Origin: JAGVSR01 sp963778225
GTDB lineage: Bacteria > Pseudomonadota > Alphaproteobacteria > Rhizobiales > Hyphomicrobiaceae
Reading direction: 5' to 3'
Length of the DNA stretch: 64,000 bases
NCBI GenBank assembly: GCA_963778225.1
Contig: CAVZTR010000002.1
Location: 248,001 to 312,000 of the forward strand
Numbering within the stretch: position 1 is the stretch's first letter; each line of letters opens with the position of its first letter. A model generated the notes under the pieces. That model was not told where the DNA came from. It ran no database searches and was given only the letters and a program-made list of their open reading frames with translations. Shown here piece after piece: positions 16,629-25,874 of the stretch. A program made the translations under genes and the position numbers.

Positions 16629-18005
16629 TCAAAAATAATCGGGGCTGACGCGGAAGAGCTGCTCGACCTGCCGGACATGATCGGCGCGGGCAAAGAGCAC
16701 GGCGCGGTCGCTCACTTCGAATTCCGTGTCGCCCGTGGGCTTGATGAGCTTGCCGCGCCTGAGGATCGCGCCGAAGCGGACGCCGTCGGCGAGTTCCAGT
16801 TCGCGGATGGATTTGCCGACGAGGCCTGACGTCTCGAGGACTTCTGCCTCGAGGACCTCGCCCGCACCGTTATGGATGGTGTGGACGCCGCGAATGCGGC
16901 CGCGGCGAACGTGCTGAAGGATGCGGGAGACGGTGACGGTCTTCGGGTTCAGCTGCGCATCAATGCCGAGTGAGCGGATCATCGCGGAATAGTTCGATGA
17001 GTTGAGGAGACAGAGCGACGACTTGCATCCGATCTGCTTGGCGAGCGCTGCGGTGAGCAGGTTGGTTTGATCATCGTTGGTGACGGCAAGCAACGTGTCG
17101 GCTGAGGGTGCTTCCGCCTCGCGCAGCACTTCTTCCGACAAGGCTGAGCCGTGGAGCACAACCGCGCGGTTCAGCTTTTCGGCGATCTCGACGGCGCGGT
17201 TGCGCGACATCTCGATCACCTTGACGCGCATGTTGGCGTCGCGCTCCTCGAGCTCGCGGGCAATGAAGTAGCCGATGTTGCCGCCGCCGGCGATGATGAG
17301 GCGGCGGGCTTGCGTCTCTTCATGGCCGAAGATCTGGAGCACGCGGCCGATCTGTTCGACGTCCGCAATCACGTAGACGTCGTCGCCGACCTGGACCTGA
17401 TCGGCGGCATGGGCCACCAGCAGCTTGCCGCCGCGAACGATCGCTACAATGGCCGCGTTGAGATCGGGAAACAGCCCACCCAGCTGCATGAGCGGCGTAT
17501 CGATAACGGGGCAGTCGCTTCCGGCTGCGATACCGAGCAACACCGCGCGCCGATCCGCGAAGGTTACGGTTTCAAATGCGCCCGGCGTTTCCAGCCGGCG
17601 CAGGATCATGCGGCCGACTTCGATCTCGGGCGAGATCACCTGATCGATCGCCATGTTTTCCCGGTCGAAGAGTTTGCGCCAGGAGGGGTCGAAATAGGAT
17701 TGCGCGCGGACGCGGGCGATTTTTGTCGGGATGTCGAACAGGGCGTGCGCCACCTGACAGGCGACCATGTTGACTTCGTCGTGCAGCGTGACGGCGATCA
17801 TCATATCGGCTTCACGGGCGCCGGCCCGTTCGAGCACGTCGGGATGGGCGGCGTTGCCCTGGATCGCACGCACTTCGAGCAGGTCGTTGGCGCGCTGAAC
17901 CAGTTCCGCGCTGGCGTCGACAATCGAAATGTCGTTGCCTTCCGCGGCGAGGCGTTCGGCAATGCCTGTGCCTACCTGACCTGCACCACAGATGATGACC
18001 TTCAT
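16629..18005 (-). CDS. trkA: Trk potassium uptake regulatory protein TrkA
   Basis: A 458-residue peripheral membrane subunit that binds NAD(H) and gates Trk-type K+ channels. There are two RCK_N Rossmann units: residues 1-120 with ICGAGQVGTGIA, and about 232-350 with IIAGGGNIGYFIARELE. Each is followed by an RCK_C domain (about 140-220 and 370-455). The order is intact and the length is that of the family. It follows ntrX after 118 bases in the same direction. No trkH/trkG is in the window. Confidence 0.95.
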   Translation of the reverse strand: MKVIICGAGQVGTGIAERLAAEGNDISIVDASAELVQRANDLLEVRAIQGNAAHPDVLERAGAREADMMIAVTLHDEVNMVACQVAHALFDIPTKIARVRAQSYFDPSWRKLFDRENMAIDQVISPEIEVGRMILRRLETPGAFETVTFADRRAVLLGIAAGSDCPVIDTPLMQLGGLFPDLNAAIVAIVRGGKLLVAHAADQVQVGDDVYVIADVEQIGRVLQIFGHEETQARRLIIAGGGNIGYFIARELEERDANMRVKVIEMSRNRAVEIAEKLNRAVVLHGSALSEEVLREAEAPSADTLLAVTNDDQTNLLTAALAKQIGCKSSLCLLNSSNYSAMIRSLGIDAQLNPKTVTVSRILQHVRRGRIRGVHTIHNGAGEVLEAEVLETSGLVGKSIRELELADGVRFGAILRRGKLIKPTGDTEFEVSDRAVLFARADHVRQVEQLFRVSPDYF

Positions 18006-18123
18006 GACGGATCCCGCCGGGTGCGGGCCTCGATAACGAGTTGCAGCTACGGCGTCGTTCGGACGTCGTGACCGGACGTAGTCTAGACGAACTCACTCAC
18101 GGTCAGGTTAATTGGAGGCCATA

Positions 18124-19518
18124 TCACAGCGGGCGGCCTTCTCCGCGCTGATCCGAGGAGACGCCCAGCGCACGCAGCTTGCGGTGCAGGGCCGAGCGCT
18201 CCATGCCGACGAACTCGGCCGTCCGGGAGATGTTGCCGCCAAAGCGGTTGATCTGAGCGAGCAGGTATTCACGCTCGAAGATTTCACGGGCCTCACGCAG
18301 GGGAAGCGACATCAAATGCTCCGCCCCGCCGTTGACGGGCAGCGGCACGTTGGAGCCGATCTCTTCGGGTAACATCTCAGCTGTGATGACCGTGTTGGGG
18401 TCGCCGCCAGCCAGGATCATCAGGCGTTCGATGTTGTTTCTCAATTCGCGCACGTTGCCCGGCCAGTCGTGCGCCTGGAGCACGGCGATGGCGTCTTCGC
18501 CGATGCGGCGCGGGGCAAGGCCCGAGGCTTGGGACAGCTGTGTGATGAAGAACTGAATGAGGTCGGGGATGTCCTCGCGCCGTTCGGCGAGGCTCGGCAC
18601 GCGCAGCGGGACCACGTTCAGGCGGTGATAGAGATCCTCGCGGAAGCGGCCCTCCGCCATCTCGCGTTCCAGATCGCGGCTTGTCGATGAGATGATGCGT
18701 GCATCGACGGACACTTTCTGCGTGCCACCGATGCGCTGGAACTTCTGTTCGACGAGGACGCGCAAGACCTTGCCCTGGGTCTCGAGCGGCATGTCGGCGA
18801 CTTCGTCGATATAGAGCGTGCCGCCGTGGCTCTCTTCGAGAGCGCCGACCTTGCGCGGGCCCCCGGTGCGGTCTTCGGTGCCGAACAGTTCCTCCTCGAC
18901 ACGGTCGGGTGCCATGGCGGCGGCGTTGAGCACCACGAACGGCGCATCGGCGCGGCGGGACTTCACATGGATGACGCGGGCGGAGAGTTCCTTGCCGGTG
19001 CCGGAGGAGCCGCGGATCAGGATGCGGCTGTTGGTGGGTGCGAGACGGTCGATCTGGCCCTTGAGCTGATTGAGCGCCGCCGATTTGCCGACCATGTCAG
19101 CCGAGACGGTCGATCGCTCGCGCAGTTCCTTCACCTCGCGCTTCAGCTGCGAGGCTTCCAGTGCTCGAAGTGCAACGAGGATCAGTCGGTCCGATTTAAA
19201 AGGCTTTTCGATGTAGTCGTAGGCGCCGCGCTTGATGGCGGTGACGGCGGTTTCGATGTTGCCATGGCCGGAGATGATGACGACGGGCAGTTCAGGATAG
19301 GTCCGCTTGATGATGGACAGCACTTCCAGGCCGTCAAGGCGGCTGCCCTGCAGCCAGATGTCGAGAATAACGAGATGCGGGCGTCGTTCTTCGATGGCAC
19401 GGAGCGCTTCATCGCTGTCGCGAGCAAGGCGCGTGCGGTGTCCTTCGTCTTCCAGAATTCCAGCGATCAATTCGCGAATGTCGGCTTCGTCGTCGACAAT
19501 GAGAATATCGGCAGCCAT
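18124..19518 (-). CDS. ntrX: Nitrogen-regulation response regulator NtrX
   Basis: A 464-residue response regulator paired with NtrY. The receiver domain (residues 1-120) has the acidic pocket DDEAD and the phospho-acceptor Asp in VILDIWLQG, with the Lys in YIEKPF. The AAA+ domain (about 140-375) has Walker A GSSGTGKE and Walker B LYIDEVADM. A Fis-type HTH (about 415-455) ends in SALHRKLRALGV. The sigma54-contacting GAFTGA loop is replaced by a DRTGGPRKVGAL-type sequence, as known for alphaproteobacterial NtrX, so it probably acts on sigma70 promoters. It is 22 bases downstream of ntrY. Confidence 0.95.
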   Translation of the reverse strand: MAADILIVDDEADIRELIAGILEDEGHRTRLARDSDEALRAIEERRPHLVILDIWLQGSRLDGLEVLSIIKRTYPELPVVIISGHGNIETAVTAIKRGAYDYIEKPFKSDRLILVALRALEASQLKREVKELRERSTVSADMVGKSAALNQLKGQIDRLAPTNSRILIRGSSGTGKELSARVIHVKSRRADAPFVVLNAAAMAPDRVEEELFGTEDRTGGPRKVGALEESHGGTLYIDEVADMPLETQGKVLRVLVEQKFQRIGGTQKVSVDARIISSTSRDLEREMAEGRFREDLYHRLNVVPLRVPSLAERREDIPDLIQFFITQLSQASGLAPRRIGEDAIAVLQAHDWPGNVRELRNNIERLMILAGGDPNTVITAEMLPEEIGSNVPLPVNGGAEHLMSLPLREAREIFEREYLLAQINRFGGNISRTAEFVGMERSALHRKLRALGVSSDQRGEGRPL

Positions 19519-19540
19519 CGAAACGTCTCCTCTCGGGTCG

Positions 19541-21856
19541 TCAATTCATTGCAGCGCGCGCGGTAGCCTCTGCGGCCTCCGGCGCACCGGTGTGGCGTTC
19601 GTCATCGGAATTGGGATGGACGGTGGGCCGTCCATGGCGTGGGATGGTGATGCGGACCAGGGCCCCGGTTGCGCGGTCGGCGGCCTGCGGGGCGTCGTCG
19701 AGCGAGAGCGCGCCGCCGTGCTGTTCGGTGATCTTCTGGACGATGGCGAGGCCGAGGCCGGTGCCTTTGGATCCCTTGGTCGTCACATAGGGTTCGAGCA
19801 GGCGCGAGCGGTTCTGTTTCGGCAGTCCGATGCCATTGTCGATGACTTCGATGTCGATGCGCTCCGACGAGACCCGAAGGATGGTTTCCACGCGGCCCTT
19901 TTCAGCCTGGCCGCCCTGCACGGCGCTTTGCACCGCTTCGGTCGCGTTCTTGACGAGGTTCGTCACCGCCTGGGTGATGAGGCGGCGGTCGAAGTTGGTC
20001 ATCACGCGCTCGTCAGGCATGATGAGATCGTAGGTGAGGTCGGGGTGACTTTCGCGGAAGAGGATGACCGACTCCTGCACCGCATCGCGCAGATCGCCCT
20101 CCTCCATGACCGGTTTGGGCACGCGCGCGAAGGCTGCGAATTCGTCGACCATCGTTTTGATGTCGCCGGCCTGGCGCTCGATCGTGGCCGTCAGCTTGTC
20201 GAAGGTTTCGCGATCCTCGGTGATGAGCTTGCCGTACTTGCGGCGGATGCGCTCGGCCGAGAGGATGATGGGGGTCAGCGGATTTTTGATCTCATGGGCG
20301 ATGCGGCGTGCCACGTCACCCCAGGCCGACGTGCGCTGGGCGGCGACGAGTTCGGAGATGTCGTCGAACGTGACGACGGAGCCGACGGTGCCACCTTTCG
20401 CCTGCTCGTCCGTGACGCGGGTGGAGAACGTGCGTTCGTCGCTGCCGACGACGCGGCGGATTTCGACAGCGCCCCTCGCCTTTATGGCAGGCTCCACCGC
20501 GCGTTCGAAGACAGGCATGAATTCGGGCAGCGCTTCGGCTATCGGTTTGCCGAGGAATTCATCCTCGCGGATATCGAGCAGCTTTTGCGCGGACGGCGAG
20601 ATCAGCGTGATACGCCGCTCAGCGTCGACGCCGATGATGCCGGATGACACGCCGGCGAGCACCGCTTCGATGAAGCTCGTGCGGTCTGACAGTTCGGAGT
20701 TGGCCGTGACGAGGGCATCGCGCTGGTGTTTGAGTTCGCGCGTCATCGTGTTGAAGGTGCTCGACAGGCGGCGCAAGTCGCCCTCGCCTCGTCGTTCGGG
20801 CAATTCGACGTCGAGGTTGCCGGTCGAGACCTCGCGGGCGCCGGCGATGAGGCGGCGTATGGGCGCCACGAAACGCCCGGCGAACCAGAGGCCGGCCCAG
20901 ATGGCGGCGAGCAACGCCGTCATCGAAATCATGGTGTACATCAGCCCGTGCGCGAGCTTCAGGCCGCCACGCGCGCGGCGCAGACGGTTGTATTCGTCGA
21001 CGCTCTGCTCGGTGCGCTGGAGGTAGGCCATCACCTTTGGGCTGACGGCGCGCGTGACGAGCAGGTATTGGCCAGGGAAACGCTGCAACCGAGACAGAGC
21101 GGCGACACGCGCGCGCTCCAGCGATTTGATGATCGCGATCTGGCCCCTTTCGGCTTCTGAAATTGCAGCGAGAGGCGGGCCTACGAAGGTTTCCTTCGCA
21201 TCGTCGAATGCAGAGAGCAGCATCTGTCCGTTCGGCGAGACGAGATAGGCGCTCGCAAGATCCCGCAGACCGGCTTGCGCAATCAGCAACTGTTTCAGCG
21301 CATCCGGCTTGTCGACGATGTCGTCGGCCGCGGCATCGATATCGCGGGCCATGTTGGCGACGTCGGTGCGGATGACGGAGCCGTGTTCCTGCAGATAGGA
21401 CTGCGCGACTTCCATCGAGTTGTCGATGATGGAGCGGGCACGCGCTGTGAACCAGCTGTCGATCGCGCGGGAGAACGTCGTGGTCGCGGCGACGGCGAGC
21501 AGGATCGCGGGCAGAGCGGCGATAATTGAAAAGAGGCCGACGATGCGCACATGCAGCCGGGCACCAGGCACTTCGGCTCGCCAAGCTTGCCACAAGCCAA
21601 TGCCCTGCCAGACGAGGATTGCGATCATCGCGACGATGAGGGCGATGTTTGTCAGCAGCGCACCCAGCACGACATCGTCGCGCGGCGTGATCGGCGTCAG
21701 GCCGGTGAGAATGAGATACGTCGCGAGGCCTGAAACCAGCGAGAGAACGACCGTGACGAGGCCGATCCAGAAGGCGCGTTCGCTGGCGTCAAGGGACGGT
21801 GCCTGGGGCGGCCCGCCTGCGGTCTGAAATACGGCTTTCAATTTCGCTGTCACCAT
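19541..21856 (-). CDS. ntrY: Nitrogen-regulation sensor histidine kinase NtrY
   Basis: A 771-residue membrane sensor kinase. Several N-terminal helices (about residues 30-125) are followed by a periplasmic region and another helix near 300-325. HAMP (about 325-380) and PAS (about 390-490) follow. HisKA has the phospho-acceptor His in HEIKNPLTPI, and HATPase_c has DNGIGLPK and GTGLGLAIV. Members sense redox/nitrogen status and phosphorylate NtrX. About 220 bases separate it from ntrC upstream, so ntrYX probably also has its own promoter. Confidence 0.95.
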   Translation of the reverse strand: MVTAKLKAVFQTAGGPPQAPSLDASERAFWIGLVTVVLSLVSGLATYLILTGLTPITPRDDVVLGALLTNIALIVAMIAILVWQGIGLWQAWRAEVPGARLHVRIVGLFSIIAALPAILLAVAATTTFSRAIDSWFTARARSIIDNSMEVAQSYLQEHGSVIRTDVANMARDIDAAADDIVDKPDALKQLLIAQAGLRDLASAYLVSPNGQMLLSAFDDAKETFVGPPLAAISEAERGQIAIIKSLERARVAALSRLQRFPGQYLLVTRAVSPKVMAYLQRTEQSVDEYNRLRRARGGLKLAHGLMYTMISMTALLAAIWAGLWFAGRFVAPIRRLIAGAREVSTGNLDVELPERRGEGDLRRLSSTFNTMTRELKHQRDALVTANSELSDRTSFIEAVLAGVSSGIIGVDAERRITLISPSAQKLLDIREDEFLGKPIAEALPEFMPVFERAVEPAIKARGAVEIRRVVGSDERTFSTRVTDEQAKGGTVGSVVTFDDISELVAAQRTSAWGDVARRIAHEIKNPLTPIILSAERIRRKYGKLITEDRETFDKLTATIERQAGDIKTMVDEFAAFARVPKPVMEEGDLRDAVQESVILFRESHPDLTYDLIMPDERVMTNFDRRLITQAVTNLVKNATEAVQSAVQGGQAEKGRVETILRVSSERIDIEVIDNGIGLPKQNRSRLLEPYVTTKGSKGTGLGLAIVQKITEQHGGALSLDDAPQAADRATGALVRITIPRHGRPTVHPNSDDERHTGAPEAAEATARAAMN

Positions 21857-22003
21857 TGCGCCGGTCGATCATTGCCGCTGTGCGAGGCCCGGCGATAATC
21901 CAGGCGGTTGTTCAGCCGACCCGTAACTGTGTGCTGGACGGCACGCAGGCAGGGTTTAGCGAGGCGCTCGCGCAACGCTCGGGCCGAGCCGTGCAGCACC
22001 CCA

Positions 22004-22028
22004 GTCACAAAAGACAGCGAACTGTGAC
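22004..22028. promoter_or_regulatory. Inverted repeat in the ntrC-ntrY gap
   Basis: GTCACA at 22004-22009 and TGTGAC at 22023-22028 form an inverted repeat with a 13-base spacer, in a relatively AT-rich part of the 221-base gap. It could be an operator for ntrYX or a weak hairpin after ntrC. The half-sites look CRP-like, but their orientation and spacing differ from TGTGA-N6-TCACA. Confidence 0.25.
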
Positions 22029-22077
22029 ATTTTCGCGACAAGAACGTCAACCAGCATTACGTTCGTCGCTGGCGTCA

Positions 22078-23524
22078 TCACACGAGCGGCGTGCGAAAGA
22101 CCTTGATGTTGAGTTCTTTTATTCGACTGCGCAGGGTGTTGCGATTGAGGCCTAAGAGTTCAGCAGCGCGGATTTGATTACCGCGCGTCGCCGCCAATGC
22201 CGCCGACAGCAGCGGGTATTCGACCTGGCGGATGATGCGGTCATAGAGACCGGCGGGAGGCAGATCGTTGCCGAACTCTCCGAAATAGCCGGCGAGATGG
22301 CGTTCGACGAGTTCAGACAGGTCCTTGGTGTTTGCGACGGCTGCCGGCATGCGCGCCGGAATGGCCTCGGCGAGCTCCTGCTCAATGATCGGCGCAGTGA
22401 TGAGATCTTGGGTGTGGAGGGCTGCTACCCGGCGGACGAAGTTCTCCAGTTCCCGCACGTTGCCGGGCCAGGGATGCTGCTTGAGGCGATCGATGGCGGC
22501 CTGCTCGATCGATTTTTGGCCAAGGCCTTCACGGGCCGCAAAACGCAGGAAGTGGCGCGTCAAGTCGCCGATGTCCTCCGTGCGCTCGCGCAGCGGCGGC
22601 AGGCGCAGGGGCACAACGTTCAGGCGGTAGAACAGGTCTTCGCGGAAGAGACCTTGCTGGATCTGCGAGCGCAGGTCGCGATGGGTGGCGGCAATGATGC
22701 GGACGTTTGTGCGGATCGGCGTGCGGCCGCCAACGGTTGTGTATTCGCCCTGCTGGAGAACGCGCAAAAGCCGCGTCTGGGCTTCGAGCGGCATGTCACC
22801 GATTTCGTCGAGGAACAGCGTGCCGCCCTCAGCCTGTTCGAAGCGGCCCTGCGTGCGCGCCTGGGCGCCGGTGAAGGCTCCCTTCTCATGACCGAACAAC
22901 TCGCTTTCGATCAGTTCGCGCGGGAATGGCTGCCATGTTGATGGCGACGAAGGGACCCGTGCGGCGCTTGCCGTGATCGTGGAGCACGCGGGCGACGAGT
23001 TCCTTGCCCGTGCCGCTCTCGCCCGTGATCATGATCGTCAGTTCGGTTTGCGTCAGACGCGCAAGCGCGCGGTAGATATCCTGCATTGCCGGCGATCGGC
23101 CGATGAGGGGCAATTCCTCGCCGTCGGCGGTTTCGGGTCCGCGCTGCGGTTTGCGGCCGGGGGCGGCGAGCGCCCGAGAGACGACGGAGACGACTTCGGC
23201 GAGATCGAAGGGCTTTGGCAGATATTCGTAAGCGCCTTTTTCGGCAGCCGTCAGCGCCGTCATCAGCGTGTTTTGAGCGCTCATGACGATGATCGGCAGA
23301 TCGGGCCGCAGCTTCTTGATGCGCGGGATCAGATCGAAGGCGTTCTCGTCGGGCATGACGACGTCGGTGATGACGACATCGCCCTCCCCTTGGCTCACCC
23401 ATCGCCAGAGCGTCGCCGCGTTGCCGGTGGCGCGCGGCGCATAACCGGCCCGCGCAAGCGCTTGGTTCAGAACCGTGCGGATCGCGGTATCGTCATCGGC
23501 AATGAGGATCGTGCCACGAGCCAT
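22078..23524 (-). pseudogene. ntrC: ntrC with +1 frameshift (nitrogen regulator I)
   Basis: Two adjoining frames together give a complete NtrC of about 481 residues, the usual length. The first frame (from 23524) has the receiver domain with Asp in VVITDVVMP and YLPKPFD, and Walker A GESGTGKE, then runs off after NMAAIP into a stop at 22886-22888. The second frame resumes at LFGHEKGAFTGAQ, with Walker B LFLDEIGDM, the arginine finger region and the Fis HTH (GLNRNTLRSRIKEL). The total span is 482 codons plus one base. The extra base lies near 22915-22924, where the sense strand reads CCCGCGCGAA instead of an expected CCGCGCGAA. As written, the product stops after 212 residues and cannot bind DNA or sigma54. 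Sequencing error or genuine loss are both possible. Confidence 0.85.
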
Positions 23525-23529
23525 CTACT

Positions 23530-24681
23530 TCATTCTCCTGGGTTCTGGTCTTCACCACGCTTTCGTTCCTGCAGGGGCAGGAGCACGCGGAACACGGTCC
23601 GGCGGGGTTCGCTGTCGTATTCGATGATGCCGCCATGATCGCCGATGATCTTGGCAACGAGCGCAAGGCCCAGTCCGGTGCCGTTGTGCTTGGTGGTCAC
23701 GAAGGGATCGAACAGGTGGGGCCTGAGATGTTCGGGGACGCCGTTGCCGTTGTCTTCGACCTGGATGAGCAGGGGCAGGCTGACGCGCGAGTTCGAGCCG
23801 GGCACCGAGAGGCGCACGCCGGGACGAAACTTCGTCGTGAGAACGATGCGGCCGTGATCGGGGCTTTCGCCTGCGGCTTCGGCGGCGTTCTTCACGAGGT
23901 TGAGAAACGCCTGCACGAGCTTGTCGCGGTTGCCCGGCACGAACGGTAGCGAAGGGTCGTAATCCTCGATGAAGCGGATGCCGCGCGCAAAGCCGGTTTC
24001 GGCGAGACGGCGGACATGGTTCAGAACGTCATGGATGTTGACCGGCTCTTTCGCGAGCGGCCGCTCGTCGCCGAACACTTCCATGCGATCCACGAGATTG
24101 CGGATACGGTCGGTCTCGGCGCAGATCAACTGGGTCAGCGCGCGATCTTCGTCGGACAGAGCAGGTTCGAGAAGCTGCGCCGCACCGCGGATGCCCGACA
24201 GCGGGTTCTTGATTTCGTGGGCGAGGACCGCGGCCATGCCGGAGACGGTGCGCGCGGCGGCGCGATGGGTGAACTGTCGCTCGATCATCTGCGCCATGTT
24301 GCGCTGCTGGATCATGAGCAAGATATGCCCAGCGCGCTCGGGGAATGGCCCGGCGTGCACGTCGACGAGCTTGGGCATCAGGAATTTCGGCGAATGCATT
24401 TCGACGCCGTACTCGTTGACGGTCGCACCGCTGCGGCGAACCTGATCGAGCAAGGGGAGCAATGGGCAGCCGAACGCCAACAATTCGTCGAGCGTCTGGC
24501 GCTTCAGAACGGCGATGCTGGAGGAGAGAAACGATTCGGCGGCCGCGTTGGCGAAAACGATGCGGTTCTTCTCTGCCAGCACGAAGATGGGATAGGGCAG
24601 CGCGTACAGCAGCAGATCGAGTTCGATCGGCTTGTCGGTTTCCGCCGTTTTCGGCGATCGCGCTTCGGCGGGCGATGTCAT
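23530..24681 (-). CDS. ntrB: Nitrogen-regulation sensor kinase/phosphatase NtrB
   Basis: A 383-residue cytosolic kinase that phosphorylates or dephosphorylates NtrC under PII control. The PAS domain (about 25-125) contains YPIFVLAEKNRIVFANAAAE. HisKA has the phospho-acceptor His in HEIKNPLSGIRGAAQ near residue 160. HATPase_c has DNGNGVPEHL and GTGLGLALV near residues 320-350. The start at 24681 overlaps the dusB stop (ATGA), the classical nifR3-ntrB arrangement. ntrC begins five bases after its stop. Confidence 0.95.
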   Translation of the reverse strand: MTSPAEARSPKTAETDKPIELDLLLYALPYPIFVLAEKNRIVFANAAAESFLSSSIAVLKRQTLDELLAFGCPLLPLLDQVRRSGATVNEYGVEMHSPKFLMPKLVDVHAGPFPERAGHILLMIQQRNMAQMIERQFTHRAAARTVSGMAAVLAHEIKNPLSGIRGAAQLLEPALSDEDRALTQLICAETDRIRNLVDRMEVFGDERPLAKEPVNIHDVLNHVRRLAETGFARGIRFIEDYDPSLPFVPGNRDKLVQAFLNLVKNAAEAAGESPDHGRIVLTTKFRPGVRLSVPGSNSRVSLPLLIQVEDNGNGVPEHLRPHLFDPFVTTKHNGTGLGLALVAKIIGDHGGIIEYDSEPRRTVFRVLLPLQERKRGEDQNPGE

Positions 24682-25682
24682 GCGGCCTGCCTCCGCGCAT
24701 CGGCGGCTTCCGCGTAGGCTTCGTCCAGGCCCGCGAGAACGGACGAGGCGTTCTCCTGCGTGCACAACAGCCGGCGCCAGCGCTTCACGGCATCTTCAGG
24801 CAGTCCGCTCGTTTCGAGATACCAGCCGATGTGCTTGCGGGCATTTCTCAGTCCGAGATGCGCGCCGTAGTGGTCGAGCATTGCGGCGACATGATCCTTG
24901 GCGATGCGGCGCTGGGCTTCTGTTGACGGTGCGCCGGGATCGGTGCCGGTTGCGAGCGCGTTGGCGATGCGGCCCGGCTGCCAGGGTGCGCCGTAGGCTC
25001 CGCGACCGATCATGACGCCGTCGGCGCCGGATTGGGCCAGGGCGTTGCGCGCATCATCGACGGAGACGATGTCGCCATTGACGATGACCGGAATGGACAG
25101 CGCCTCTTTCACACGGCGCACGAATGCCCAGTCGGCGCTGCCTTTGAAAAACTGATTGCGCGTGCGGCCATGTACGGTGACGAGGCGAATACCGGCTTCT
25201 TCAGCGCGGCGGGCGAGTTCGGGGGCGTTGCGGGAGGCGTCATCCCAACCGAGCCGCATCTTGAGCGTGACCGGCACCTTCACGGCGCCGATGACTGCTT
25301 CGATGAGGGCCAGAGCATGAGTGAGATCGCGCATCAGCGCGCTTCCCGACGCCTTGCCGGTCACCTCGCGCGCGGGGCAGCCCATGTTGATGTCGATGAT
25401 GTCGGCGCCTTCTGCCTCAGCGATGCGGGCGCCTTCGGCCATCAGGTGTGGCTCACAGCCGACGAGTTGTATAACGTGCGGCGAGAGGTCACCGCCCTCT
25501 GCGCGGCGGCGGACATCGGGGCGGCTGGCGATGAGTTCGGCGCTGGCCACCATTTCCGATACGACAAGGCCGGCGCCCAGCGCATCAGCCAGCCGGCGGA
25601 ACGGCAGATCTGAAACGCCCGTCATGGGTGCCAGAAACACGTTGTTCCGTGGTGCTATCATCGCGATCGAGAGTGCCGGCAT
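24678..25682 (-). CDS. dusB: tRNA-dihydrouridine synthase DusB (NifR3)
   Basis: A 334-residue FMN enzyme that reduces specific uridines in tRNA D-loops. The N-terminal TIM barrel shows LAPMTGVSDLPFRRL, the catalytic cysteine in NMGCPAREVTGK near residue 103, VTLKMRLGWDD, and HGRTRNQFFKG. The C-terminal helical domain follows from about residue 245. It is the first gene of the ntrBC operon, as in Rhodobacter and rhizobia. The nearly 190-base gap to the divergent ispDF must contain the operon promoter. Confidence 0.94.
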   Translation of the reverse strand: MPALSIAMIAPRNNVFLAPMTGVSDLPFRRLADALGAGLVVSEMVASAELIASRPDVRRRAEGGDLSPHVIQLVGCEPHLMAEGARIAEAEGADIIDINMGCPAREVTGKASGSALMRDLTHALALIEAVIGAVKVPVTLKMRLGWDDASRNAPELARRAEEAGIRLVTVHGRTRNQFFKGSADWAFVRRVKEALSIPVIVNGDIVSVDDARNALAQSGADGVMIGRGAYGAPWQPGRIANALATGTDPGAPSTEAQRRIAKDHVAAMLDHYGAHLGLRNARKHIGWYLETSGLPEDAVKRWRRLLCTQENASSVLAGLDEAYAEAADARRQAA

Positions 25683-25874
25683 CGGAACGGCCCCCCTGGA
25701 GCGTGGCCGAAATGAGTATGTTTTAGGCAGGAAGCAAAACTGCCCTCAAGTTGTGCAACATAGGGTCTGCCCATTGCTTCCGCAAGCGTCAACTCGGTTG
25801 TATCATTGCGGCCATACGACCGGGACACGCATAGTGTGTGCGCTGTTCGATTGCCGCTACCTGGAGACCTGCTC

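Noticed and set aside
17151..18071. Rightward open frame (306 codons) opposite trkA
   Set aside because: Antisense shadow of the two RCK domains; Asp/His-rich composition is the mirror of the real codon usage.
19307..20647. Long rightward open frame (446 codons) opposite ntrX/ntrY
   Set aside because: It is fully antisense to well-conserved NtrX/NtrY coding sequence and has no family features; long antisense frames are common in high-GC DNA.
25735..25775. Possible NtrC site upstream of dusB-ntrBC
   Set aside because: Only one half-site (TGCAC) matches the dyad consensus; the second half is missing a base.
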